DNA of 38,330 nt, taken from assembly GCF_003172935.1 (NCBI RefSeq), contig NZ_QGKS01000319.1:1-38330 (forward strand), read 5' to 3'. The notes beneath the pieces were generated by a model. The model was not told the origin of the DNA. It saw only the letters and a list, made by a program, of their open reading frames with translations, and did no database searches. This document shows positions 28,097 through 38,330 of this stretch, piece after piece. The position numbers and the translations under genes were made by a program. Source of the stretch: Micromonospora sicca. GTDB taxonomy: Bacteria > Actinomycetota > Actinomycetes > Mycobacteriales > Micromonosporaceae. Numbering within the stretch: position 1 is the stretch's first letter; each line of letters opens with the position of its first letter.

Positions 28097-29826
28097 GCCG
28101 GCACCTCCGCCGTCTGCTGGGACGCCACGATCTCGGCGTACGTCGGGCAGCGCTCCAGCAGGTCCTCGTGTCGTCCCATGCCGACGACGCCCCCGTCCTC
28201 GAGCACGATGATCTGGTCGGCGTCGACGATCGTGGAGACCCGCTGGGCCACGATCACCACCGCCGCGTTCGCGGTGACCGGCTTCAGCGCCGCGCGCAGC
28301 CGGGCATCGGTGCCGAGGTCGAGCGCCGAGAACGAGTCGTCGAAGAGGTAGATCTCCGGCCGGCGGACCAGAGCCCGGGCGATCGCCAGCCGCTGCCGCT
28401 GACCGCCGGAGACGTTCGTGCCGCCCTGGGCGATCGCGGCGTCCAGCCCGCCCGGCATCTCGGCCACGAAGTCGCGGGCCTGGGCGATCTCCAGCGCCGC
28501 CCACAGCTCTGCGTCGGTGGCGTCCGGGTTGCCGTACCGCAGGTTGCTGGCCACCGTTCCGCTGAACAGGTACGGCCGCTGCGGCACCAGCCCGATCCGG
28601 CGCCACACCTCGTCCGGTTCCAGCAGCCGCACGTCCACCCCGTCGACCAGCACCGCGCCGGCGGTCGGGTCGACCAGCCGGGGGATCAGGGTGAGCAGGG
28701 TGGTCTTGCCGGCGCCGGTGGCGCCGATGATGGCCGTGGTCCGGCCGGGGCCGGCCCGGAACGAGATGTCGTGCAGGACCGGCGCGCTGGCCCCGGGGTA
28801 CTGGAAGGCGACGCGGCGGAGCTCCAGCTCGGCGTTCCTGGTCATCGCGATCAGCGGGTCAGCCGCCGGCACCACCGACGACTCGGTGTCCAGCACCTCG
28901 ACGATCCGTTCGGCGCAGACCGCCGCGCGCGGCACCATCATCAGCATGAAGGTGGCCATCATGACGGCCATCAGGATCTGCATCAGGTACTGCAGGAACG
29001 CGGTCAGCGCGCCGATCTGGATCTGGCCGGCGTCGACCCGCTGCGCGCCGAACCAGAGCACCGCGACGCTGGAGACGTTGAGCACCAGCATGATCACCGG
29101 GAAGATCAGGGCCATCAGCCGGCCGACCCGCAGCGCCGTCGCGGTGAGGTCGGCGTTGGCGACGCCGAACCGCTCCGTCTCGTACGGCTCGCGGACGAAC
29201 GCCCGGATCACCCGGATGCCGGTGATCTGCTCGCGCAGCACCCGGTTGACCGTGTCGATCCGGGTCTGCATCTCGCGGAATCCCGGCACCATCCGCCGGA
29301 CGACCAGGCCCAACATGATCGCCAGCACCGGCACGCAGACCAGCATCAGGCGGGAGAGCGCGAGGTCCTCCCGCAGCGCCATCACCACCCCGCCGACGCA
29401 CATGATCGGCGCGGCGACCAGCATGGTGCAGCTCATCAGCACGAGCATCTGCACCTGCTGCACGTCGTTGGTGTTGCGGGTGATCAGCGACGGCGCGCCG
29501 AACCGGGCGACCTCGCGGGCCGAGAAGCGGTTGACGTGCTCGAAGATGGTCGCGCGGACGTCCCGCCCGAACCCCATCGCGGTCCGCGCGCCCAGGTAAA
29601 CCGCGGCGATCGAGCAGGCGATCTGGAGCAGGCTGACCACCAGCATCCAGCCGCCCGTACGCATGATCTGGTCGGTGTCGCCGAGGGCCACACCCCGGTC
29701 GATGATGTCGGCGTTGAGGCTCGGCAGGTAGAGCGAGGCCATCGTGCCGACGAACTGGAGCACGACCACGGCCGCGAGCAGCCGGCGGTACGGGCGCAGC
29801 TCGTGGCCGAGCAGGCGGATCAACAT
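28093..29826 (-). CDS. ABC exporter half-transporter, degenerate ATP site
   Basis: A 577-residue type 1 exporter half with six helices (about 15-300) and an ATPase domain: Walker [10 protein letters not shown] (about 368), signature NVSGGQRQR, Walker [12 protein letters not shown] (about 494) and AQRVST. The catalytic Glu after Walker B is Asp and the switch His is Gln, the same two changes seen in the degenerate half of TM287/288-type heterodimers. Its partner has canonical residues, so the pair should have one hydrolysing site and one that mainly binds ATP. ATG 29826 lies inside the end of the MarR gene (7-bp overlap), giving a coupled marR-ABC-ABC operon. Confidence 0.93.
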   Translation of the reverse strand: MLIRLLGHELRPYRRLLAAVVVLQFVGTMASLYLPSLNADIIDRGVALGDTDQIMRTGGWMLVVSLLQIACSIAAVYLGARTAMGFGRDVRATIFEHVNRFSAREVARFGAPSLITRNTNDVQQVQMLVLMSCTMLVAAPIMCVGGVVMALREDLALSRLMLVCVPVLAIMLGLVVRRMVPGFREMQTRIDTVNRVLREQITGIRVIRAFVREPYETERFGVANADLTATALRVGRLMALIFPVIMLVLNVSSVAVLWFGAQRVDAGQIQIGALTAFLQYLMQILMAVMMATFMLMMVPRAAVCAERIVEVLDTESSVVPAADPLIAMTRNAELELRRVAFQYPGASAPVLHDISFRAGPGRTTAIIGATGAGKTTLLTLIPRLVDPTAGAVLVDGVDVRLLEPDEVWRRIGLVPQRPYLFSGTVASNLRYGNPDATDAELWAALEIAQARDFVAEMPGGLDAAIAQGGTNVSGGQRQRLAIARALVRRPEIYLFDDSFSALDLGTDARLRAALKPVTANAAVVIVAQRVSTIVDADQIIVLEDGGVVGMGRHEDLLERCPTYAEIVASQQTAEVPA

Positions 29827-30344
29827 GGACGGCTCCCCGGCGTCTCGGCGGCGGAATCCTGCGCTGGGTTCAACCGACCGACCTCCCCGTCGGACATGCT
29901 CGTGATGAGTTCAGTGAGGAACTCCCGGATCACCGCCTTCTTCGCCGGGTCGGCGTCGACGGAGGTGAGCGGACGGTCGCTGTGGATCAGGTCGGTGAGG
30001 TGCTGGGCGTGCCGGCGGCCCTTGTCGGTCAGGGTCAGTTGCACGGTGCGGCGGTCGGCGGCGTCCCGGCGACGCTCGACGAAGCCGTCGCGTTCGAGGG
30101 TGTCGACGATGCCGGTGAGGGTGGCGGGCCGGACGAAGCACCGTTCGGCGACCTCCCGGTGGGTGGTGTCGCCGACGCGGCTCAGGATGAACAGCACCCG
30201 CATGCCGGCCGAGGTGAGCCCGTGGTGCTCGGCCAGGTAGCGCCCCCAGTGCTGCTCGACGACATGGCCGGCGATGGCGAGCAGTCGACCGAGCGGCGCG
30301 TGCTGGAGCATGTCGGGGAAGCGGACGAGCGGTTCCATCTTCAC
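29820..30344 (-). CDS. MarR-family regulator of the ABC exporter operon
   Basis: A 174-residue winged-helix regulator: HVVEQHWGRYLAEHHGLTSA, GDTTHREVAERCFVRPATLTG recognition region, then the wing DGFVERRRDAADRRTVQLTLT. GTG 30344 (VKMEPL) is chosen: a minus-strand promoter TTGGCC-N17-TAACCT (30352-30380) ends 7 nt before it, a leaderless geometry; ATG 30338 is the alternative. The frame is open to 30608 but that part is antisense to the TetR gene. The 3' end overlaps the first exporter gene by 7 bp, so it likely controls its own operon, probably responding to an exported compound. Confidence 0.92.
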   Translation of the reverse strand: MKMEPLVRFPDMLQHAPLGRLLAIAGHVVEQHWGRYLAEHHGLTSAGMRVLFILSRVGDTTHREVAERCFVRPATLTGIVDTLERDGFVERRRDAADRRTVQLTLTDKGRRHAQHLTDLIHSDRPLTSVDADPAKKAVIREFLTELITSMSDGEVGRLNPAQDSAAETPGSRPC

Positions 30345-30351
30345 AGCCGTC

Positions 30352-30380
30352 AGGTTAGCCACCAGATCGTCAGGGGCCAA
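30352..30380 (-). promoter_or_regulatory. marR-ABC operon promoter
   Basis: On the minus strand, -35 TTGGCC (30375-30380) and -10 TAACCT (30352-30357) are 17 bp apart. The -10 ends 7 nt before GTG 30344. Confidence 0.6.
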
Positions 30381-30397
30381 ACTAATTCCCGACACAT

Positions 30398-30418
30398 TAT
30401 CTTGTCGTTGGCAAGATA
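30398..30418. promoter_or_regulatory. 21-bp dyad over the tetR promoter
   Basis: TATCTTG (30398-30404) and CAAGATA (30412-30418) are perfect inverted arms with a 7-nt spacer. The right arm touches the plus-strand -10 TATGCT (30417-30422), which ends 7 nt before the tetR ATG. Most likely the autoregulatory TetR operator; MarR binding is the alternative. Confidence 0.6.
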
Positions 30419-30429
30419 TGCTGCGGCGC

Positions 30430-30987
30430 ATGACGGCGAACCGCGGATACCACCACGGCGACCTACGGCGGGCCCTGCTCGCCGCCGCGGTCGAGGCGAT
30501 CGGCGAGTCCGGGCCGGCCGCACTGAGCCTGCGCGACCTGGCCCGTCGGGCGGGCGTCTCGCACGCCGCGCCCGCGCACCACTTCGGCGACAAGGCCGGC
30601 CTGCTCACCGCGCTCGCCGTCGAGGGCTTCGACCTGCTCGCCGAGGCGCTCGGCCGGGCCGGCGACGACCTGCTCGAGATCGGCGTGGCGTACGTCCGCT
30701 TCGCGGTCGACCACCGCGCCCACTTCGAGGTGATGTTCGCGCCGGGGCTCTACCGGGCCGACGACCCCGAGGTGGCCGCCGCGCGCGCCCGGGCCGGGGC
30801 GGCGCTGCGCGGCGGGGTCGCCGCCCGGCCCGCCGGACCGACCGTGGAGCCCGGCCGGGACGCGCTCGCGGCCTGGTCGATCGTGCACGGCTTCGCCACC
30901 CTCCGGCTGGCCGGCGCCCTGCCGCCCGGCTCGGGCGACAACCCGGAGGACGGCGCCCGCGCCGTGATCCGCCGCCTCTTCGAGTGA
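30430..30987 (+). CDS. TetR-family regulator with WHG-type C-terminal domain
   Basis: A 185-residue TetR regulator. The N-terminal HTH reads RGYHHGDLRRALLAAAVEAI, then LSLRDLARRAGVSHAAPAHHFGDKAGLL. The C-terminal ligand domain has AWSIVHGFATL, the WHG signature. ATG 30430 follows a -10 box by 7 nt and fits the family's start; an upstream ATG at 30418 lies in the -10 box itself. Divergent from the marR-ABC operon with an 85-bp gap holding both promoters, so it may also influence the exporter. Followed by a small 6-bp hairpin (30992-31005) before convergent guaB1. Confidence 0.92.
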   Translation: MTANRGYHHGDLRRALLAAAVEAIGESGPAALSLRDLARRAGVSHAAPAHHFGDKAGLLTALAVEGFDLLAEALGRAGDDLLEIGVAYVRFAVDHRAHFEVMFAPGLYRADDPEVAAARARAGAALRGGVAARPAGPTVEPGRDALAAWSIVHGFATLRLAGALPPGSGDNPEDGARAVIRRLFE

Positions 30988-30991
30988 CGCC

Positions 30992-31005
30992 GCCCCCGCG
31001 GGGGC
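30992..31005. terminator. Short GC hairpin between tetR and guaB1
   Basis: GCCCCC (30992-30997) pairs with GGGGGC (31000-31005) around a 2-nt GC loop, in the 25-bp gap between convergent stops. A weak candidate. Confidence 0.35.
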
Positions 31006-31012
31006 CGAGGGG

Positions 31013-34455
<3,443 letters not shown>

Positions 34456-34557
34456 CTTGGTGGCTCCTCCCGGGAGGTCGATGCCGGGAGTGTATCGGCC
34501 GGCCTCTGCGGCCCTAACGATCGCTCAGTGTGGGATGCCGCACTCGAACGCCGAGCA

Positions 34558-34580
34558 CTAGTCAAACTTGTTTATTACGC
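34558..34580. promoter_or_regulatory. PadR-type operator 1, in the padR promoter
   Basis: The 23-bp CTAGTCAAACTTG... stretch matches the reverse complement of 35209-35231 at 19 of 23 positions. It contains an imperfect TCAA-N2-TTG dyad and reaches into the padR -10 TACGCT (34576-34581), which ends 6 nt before ATG 34588. Binding should repress padR. Confidence 0.65.
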
Positions 34581-34587
34581 TTGTCCG

Positions 34588-35217
34588 ATGTCGGCGACGC
34601 GGATGATGATTCTCGGGCTGGTCAAGTGGATGCAGCCGGTGCACGGCTACGACGTGCGCCGCGAGCTGCTGAGCTGGAGCGCGGACAAGTGGGCCAACAT
34701 CCAGCCCGGTTCGATCTACCACGCGTTGCGGAAGCTGACCGAGGAGGGGCTGCTCCGCGCCGTCGCCACCGAGCAGGTCGGCGGCCGGCCGGCCCGGACC
34801 ACGTACGAGATCACCGAGAAGGGCGCGGACGAGTTCGAGACGCTGCTGCGCGGGCTGTGGTGGCAGTTGCAGGAGCCGATCGATCCGTTCACCGCGGCCT
34901 TCTCCTTCCTGCCGGCCCTGCCCAGGGAGGAGGCGGCGGCGGCCCTGCGGAACCGGGCGATGCTGCTGCGGGCCGGCGCCGAGTCGATGCGGGCGGCGAT
35001 CGACTCGGAGTGGATGCGGACCACGCGGCCGGTGCACGTCGGCTGGATCTTCGAGCTCTGGTCGGCCCGCTCGGAGGCCGAGATCGCCTGGTGCGAGCGG
35101 ATCGCCGAGCGGATCGAGTCCGGAGTGTCGTACCTGCCTGCTGGACTGGTCGGCGGGGAGAGCTGGGTCGAGTGGCAGGAGCGGACCGCCGATCAGGGTG
35201 ACTCCTCCACGCAATAA
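34588..35217 (+). CDS. PadR-family transcriptional regulator
   Basis: A 209-residue PadR regulator. The winged helix covers about 1-80 (MILGLVKWMQPVHGYDVRRE, then PGSIYHALRKLTEEGLL and GRPARTTYEITEKG); the C-terminal helical domain (about 90-190) mediates dimer formation. ATG 34588 is leaderless by geometry (-10 box 6 nt upstream); the frame is open far upstream but antisense to the carboxylase gene. It precedes a DrrAB-type exporter on the same strand by 124 bp, and one operator copy lies in each promoter, so it probably represses both itself and the exporter until an effector binds. Confidence 0.92.
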   Translation: MSATRMMILGLVKWMQPVHGYDVRRELLSWSADKWANIQPGSIYHALRKLTEEGLLRAVATEQVGGRPARTTYEITEKGADEFETLLRGLWWQLQEPIDPFTAAFSFLPALPREEAAAALRNRAMLLRAGAESMRAAIDSEWMRTTRPVHVGWIFELWSARSEAEIAWCERIAERIESGVSYLPAGLVGGESWVEWQERTADQGDSSTQ

Positions 35218-35231
35218 TCAACGTTGACTAG
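35209..35231. promoter_or_regulatory. PadR-type operator 2, in the exporter promoter
   Basis: It includes the perfect 10-bp palindrome TCAACGTTGA (35218-35227). Inverted relative to operator 1. It overlaps the end of padR and contains the -35 box of the exporter promoter. Confidence 0.65.
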
Positions 35232-35253
35232 AGACGCTATATCGCGTTAGTTT
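35224..35253 (+). promoter_or_regulatory. Promoter of the DrrAB-type exporter
   Basis: -35 TTGACT (35224-35229) and -10 TAGTTT (35248-35253) with an 18-bp spacer. The -35 lies within the PadR operator, so repressor and polymerase would compete. Confidence 0.55.
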
Positions 35254-35341
35254 TGGCCCGCACAACGGGGGGAGCGCGCCGGCCGGCGTCGTCCCCAGGC
35301 GAGAACGGCCGGCGCGCCGGCCCGGACGACCAGGAGCAGAA

Positions 35342-36298
<957 letters not shown>

Positions 36299-36316
36299 GA
36301 CACCGGAGACAGATCC

Positions 36317-37072
36317 ATGAAACTCGCCCGCGACACCTGGCTCATCTTCGAGCGCCAGATCCAACTGCTGCTGCGCAACCCGGTCTGGGTCTTCGTCGGC
36401 GTCTTCCAGCCGGTGATGTACCTGCTGCTCTTCGCCCCGCTGCTCAAGCCGGCGCTGAACGCGCCCACCCAGGCGGAGGCCTACAAGATCTTCGTACCCG
36501 GCCTGCTGGTGCTGCTGGCCATCTTCGGTGGCCTGTTCCAGGGCTTCGGCCTGATCGCCGAGCTGCGCGCCGGGGTCATCGAACGGTCCCGGGTCACCCC
36601 GGTCAGCCGGATCGCCCTGCTGCTCGGCCGCTCGCTGCGGGACGTGGTCTCGCTGATCGTGCAGGCCGTCATCATCACCCTGCTGGCGCTCCTGTTCGAC
36701 CTGCGGGTGTTCATCGGGGACCTGCTGCTGGCGTACCTGATGCTGGCGCTGATCGCGCTGATGACCTCGGCCGTCTCGTACGGCGTCGCGCTCAAGGTCA
36801 AGAGCGAGGACGCGCTCGCCCCGCTGATGAACACGGTCGCCCAGCCAGTGCTGCTGCTCTCCGGCATCCTGCTGCCGCTCACCTTCGCCCCCGGCTGGCT
36901 CCAGGGCATCGCCGACTGGAACCCGTTCTCCTGGGCGGTCGACGGGACCCGGGCGCTCTTCGCCGGTGACCTCGGCAACGACAAGGTCTGGCAGGGGCTG
37001 ACCATCGTGGCGGTGCTCGCGGTCGCCGGGGTGGTCTGGGCCGCCCGGCAGTTCGCCCGCAGCGTCCGCTGA
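36317..37072 (+). CDS. DrrB-type ABC-2 permease
   Basis: A 251-residue ABC-2 membrane subunit with six predicted helices. It begins MKLARDTWLIFERQIQLLLR, contains FVGVFQPVMYLLLFAPLL and the ABC-2 signature region ELRAGVIERSRVTPVSR, and ends with a basic tail. GGAGA precedes the ATG. It is co-transcribed with the ATPase gene and should form the transport pore. The next gene has its own -10 box 45 bp later. Confidence 0.94.
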   Translation: MKLARDTWLIFERQIQLLLRNPVWVFVGVFQPVMYLLLFAPLLKPALNAPTQAEAYKIFVPGLLVLLAIFGGLFQGFGLIAELRAGVIERSRVTPVSRIALLLGRSLRDVVSLIVQAVIITLLALLFDLRVFIGDLLLAYLMLALIALMTSAVSYGVALKVKSEDALAPLMNTVAQPVLLLSGILLPLTFAPGWLQGIADWNPFSWAVDGTRALFAGDLGNDKVWQGLTIVAVLAVAGVVWAARQFARSVR

Positions 37073-37116
37073 GAGAGTTGCCTCTCACCAGAAGCGGGGC
37101 ATCGGTCCGACGCTTG

Positions 37117-37122
37117 TAGCGT
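37117..37122 (+). promoter_or_regulatory. MFS gene -10 box, leaderless start
   Basis: TAGCGT ends 7 nt before GTG 37130; the same hexamer and spacing type as the GPP34 gene. Confidence 0.45.
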
Positions 37123-37129
37123 AAGGCCG

Positions 37130-38330
37130 GTGCCCCGCCTCACCCATGACAAGATCACCTTGCTGGCCTACGCCCAGCTGGGACTGTGGGGCTTCTTCAA
37201 CTACGGGTTCGGCCCGGTCGTACCGCTGCTCCGCGACGAGCAGGGCAGCAGCGCCGCCGTCGCCGGCCTGCACAGCACCGGCATCGCGGTCGGCGCGCTG
37301 CTCGGCGGGGCGCTCTTCGCGCCGATTGCCCGCCGCCTCGGCCGCGGCCCGGCGATCTGGCTCGGCCTCGCCGGGGTGGCCGCCGGCGTGGCCGCGCTCG
37401 GTGCCCTGCACCCGCTGCCGGCCACCATCGCCGCCGTCGCGGTGATCGCCACCTTCGGCATGATGGTGATCAGCGGGGTCAACGTGGTGCTCACCGCCCG
37501 GCACGGCGACGCCGCGCCGGCCGCGCTCGCCGAGGCCAATGCCGCCTGCGCGGGCATGGGCATCCTCGCCCCGCTGGTCATCGGCGCCAGCATGGACGCT
37601 GGCCTCGGCTGGCGGCCGGTGATGTTCGTCGAGGTCGGGCTGATCGCGCTGGTCGCCCTCGCCGCGCTGACCTTCCGGGTACCCCTCCCGCAGGCCGCCC
37701 CCGCTGCCGCGGCTGCCGACCAGCCCGTCGGGGTGACCGCCGCGGCTTCCGCCCCCGCCGATCAGCCGATCCGGACGGCCGTCGACCGGCCTGGCACCGG
37801 TGGAAACCCGGCCGCCTCGCGGTCGGCAGACGCTGGCGCCGGCGACCTGACCGGCGATGGTCCGCGCCGGGCGGCGGCGGACCGGCTGCCCCGGGCGTAC
37901 TGGATCGCCTGGGTGCTGATGGCGGTCACCGGCTCGATCGAGGTGTGCCTGTCCCTCTGGACCGCCGACGTGCTCCGCAGCCACGCCGGGCTGAGCGCCG
38001 GCGGCGCATCGGCGGCGGTGGCCGCGATCGTCTGCGGGATGTTCGCCGGCCGGGTCGCCGGCGGCCGGGTCGCCCTGCGCTGGCCCCCGGTGCCGCTGCT
38101 GCTGGCGGCGCTGACCGTGTCGCTGGCCGGCTTCGCCCTGTTCTGGGTCGCCCCGATGGGCTGGCTGGCCGTCACCGGCCTGCTGGTGCTCGGCCTGGGC
38201 AACGCCCTGCACTACCCGCTGGCGATCTCCATCGCGCTCGCCGTCGCCGGGCCGGCCGCAGACAAGGCGGCGGGCTGGGCGTCGTACTCGATGGGGGTGG
38301 GTTTCGGCATCGCGCCGGTCGGGCTGGGGT
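37130..38330 (+). CDS. MFS transporter (3' end missing)
   Basis: About 400 residues of a major facilitator, cut by the window end. It starts VPRLTHDKITLLAYAQLGLW at GTG 37130 behind a -10 box. The first six helices cover about 10-185; a long Ala/Pro/Asp-rich cytoplasmic loop (about 185-250) is followed by helices 7 to 11. Segments such as GLHSTGIAVGALLGGALFAPIARRLGRG show the A-motif-like loop. The substrate is unknown; the GTG is not coupled to the DrrAB operon. Only the last helix or two should be missing. Confidence 0.9.
   Translation, partial: MPRLTHDKITLLAYAQLGLWGFFNYGFGPVVPLLRDEQGSSAAVAGLHSTGIAVGALLGGALFAPIARRLGRGPAIWLGLAGVAAGVAALGALHPLPATIAAVAVIATFGMMVISGVNVVLTARHGDAAPAALAEANAACAGMGILAPLVIGASMDAGLGWRPVMFVEVGLIALVALAALTFRVPLPQAAPAAAAADQPVGVTAAASAPADQPIRTAVDRPGTGGNPAASRSADAGAGDLTGDGPRRAAADRLPRAYWIAWVLMAVTGSIEVCLSLWTADVLRSHAGLSAGGASAAVAAIVCGMFAGRVAGGRVALRWPPVPLLLAALTVSLAGFALFWVAPMGWLAVTGLLVLGLGNALHYPLAISIALAVAGPAADKAAGWASYSMGVGFGIAPVGLG

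Noticed and set aside
25280..28351. 1023-aa plus-strand open frame
   Set aside because: Out of frame with the ThrRS paralogue and antisense to both ABC genes; no family features.
28097..28606. N-terminal extension of the second ABC half-transporter
   Set aside because: It lies out of frame within the first half-transporter; GTG 28096 with its GTGA overlap is the better start.

Overview
The window is high-GC actinobacterial chromosome, most likely from a Micromonosporaceae member such as Micromonospora. This rests on the GC-saturated third codon positions, the gene set (GuaB1-type IMPDH relative, LpdA-type quinone reductase, GPP34, DUF4349, an SCO6745-like protein, a split biotin-dependent carboxylase alpha chain) and a recurrent promoter style: a TAnnnT -10 box 6 to 8 nt before the start codon with no Shine-Dalgarno, suggesting leaderless mRNAs. 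The taxonomic call is inference. I saw no tRNA, rRNA, CRISPR array, integrase or transposase. Both ends cut genes, and the left end carries a perfect fold-back that looks like an assembly artefact.

Layout. 1-2704: a cut cydA (cytochrome bd oxidase), an M56 metalloprotease and a BlaI-type repressor, all on the minus strand, with three copies of one BlaI-like operator in the two promoter regions. 2831-6133: a deoC, aldehyde dehydrogenase, half-aldehyde dehydrogenase operon, divergent from upp at 6271 (nucleoside salvage). 7002-9504: GPP34 and a phosphohexomutase, convergent around a strong terminator. 9554-13388: a membrane Ser/Thr kinase, divergent from a stand-alone methylmalonyl-CoA-mutase-type large subunit. 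14014-19751: M20 amidohydrolase, DUF4349 lipoprotein, metallo-beta-lactamase-fold protein, coiled-coil protein, SCO6745-like protein and a tandem GNAT. 19843-24139: GGCT-like protein, lpdA with a tiny coupled upstream ORF, an SDR/DUF998 pair and DedA.

24140-25904 is the most interesting part. A leaderless 17-codon ORF with three consecutive Thr codons is followed by mutually exclusive hairpins and a strong terminator. These lie directly before a 405-residue threonyl-tRNA synthetase paralogue that lacks the N-terminal TGS and editing domains. This has the layout of ribosome-mediated transcription attenuation by threonine.

26042-30987: a heterodimeric ABC exporter (one half has a degenerate ATP site) coupled to a MarR regulator and divergent from a TetR regulator. 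31013-34455: guaB1, with a striking nested palindrome upstream, and the biotin carboxylase/BCCP chain. 34588-37072: a PadR regulator and a DrrAB-type exporter that share a 23-bp operator in opposite orientations. 37130-end: a cut MFS transporter.

Regulation is mostly local. Four regulator genes (BlaI, MarR, TetR, PadR) sit beside their probable targets, and visible dyads overlap their promoters for BlaI, TetR and PadR.
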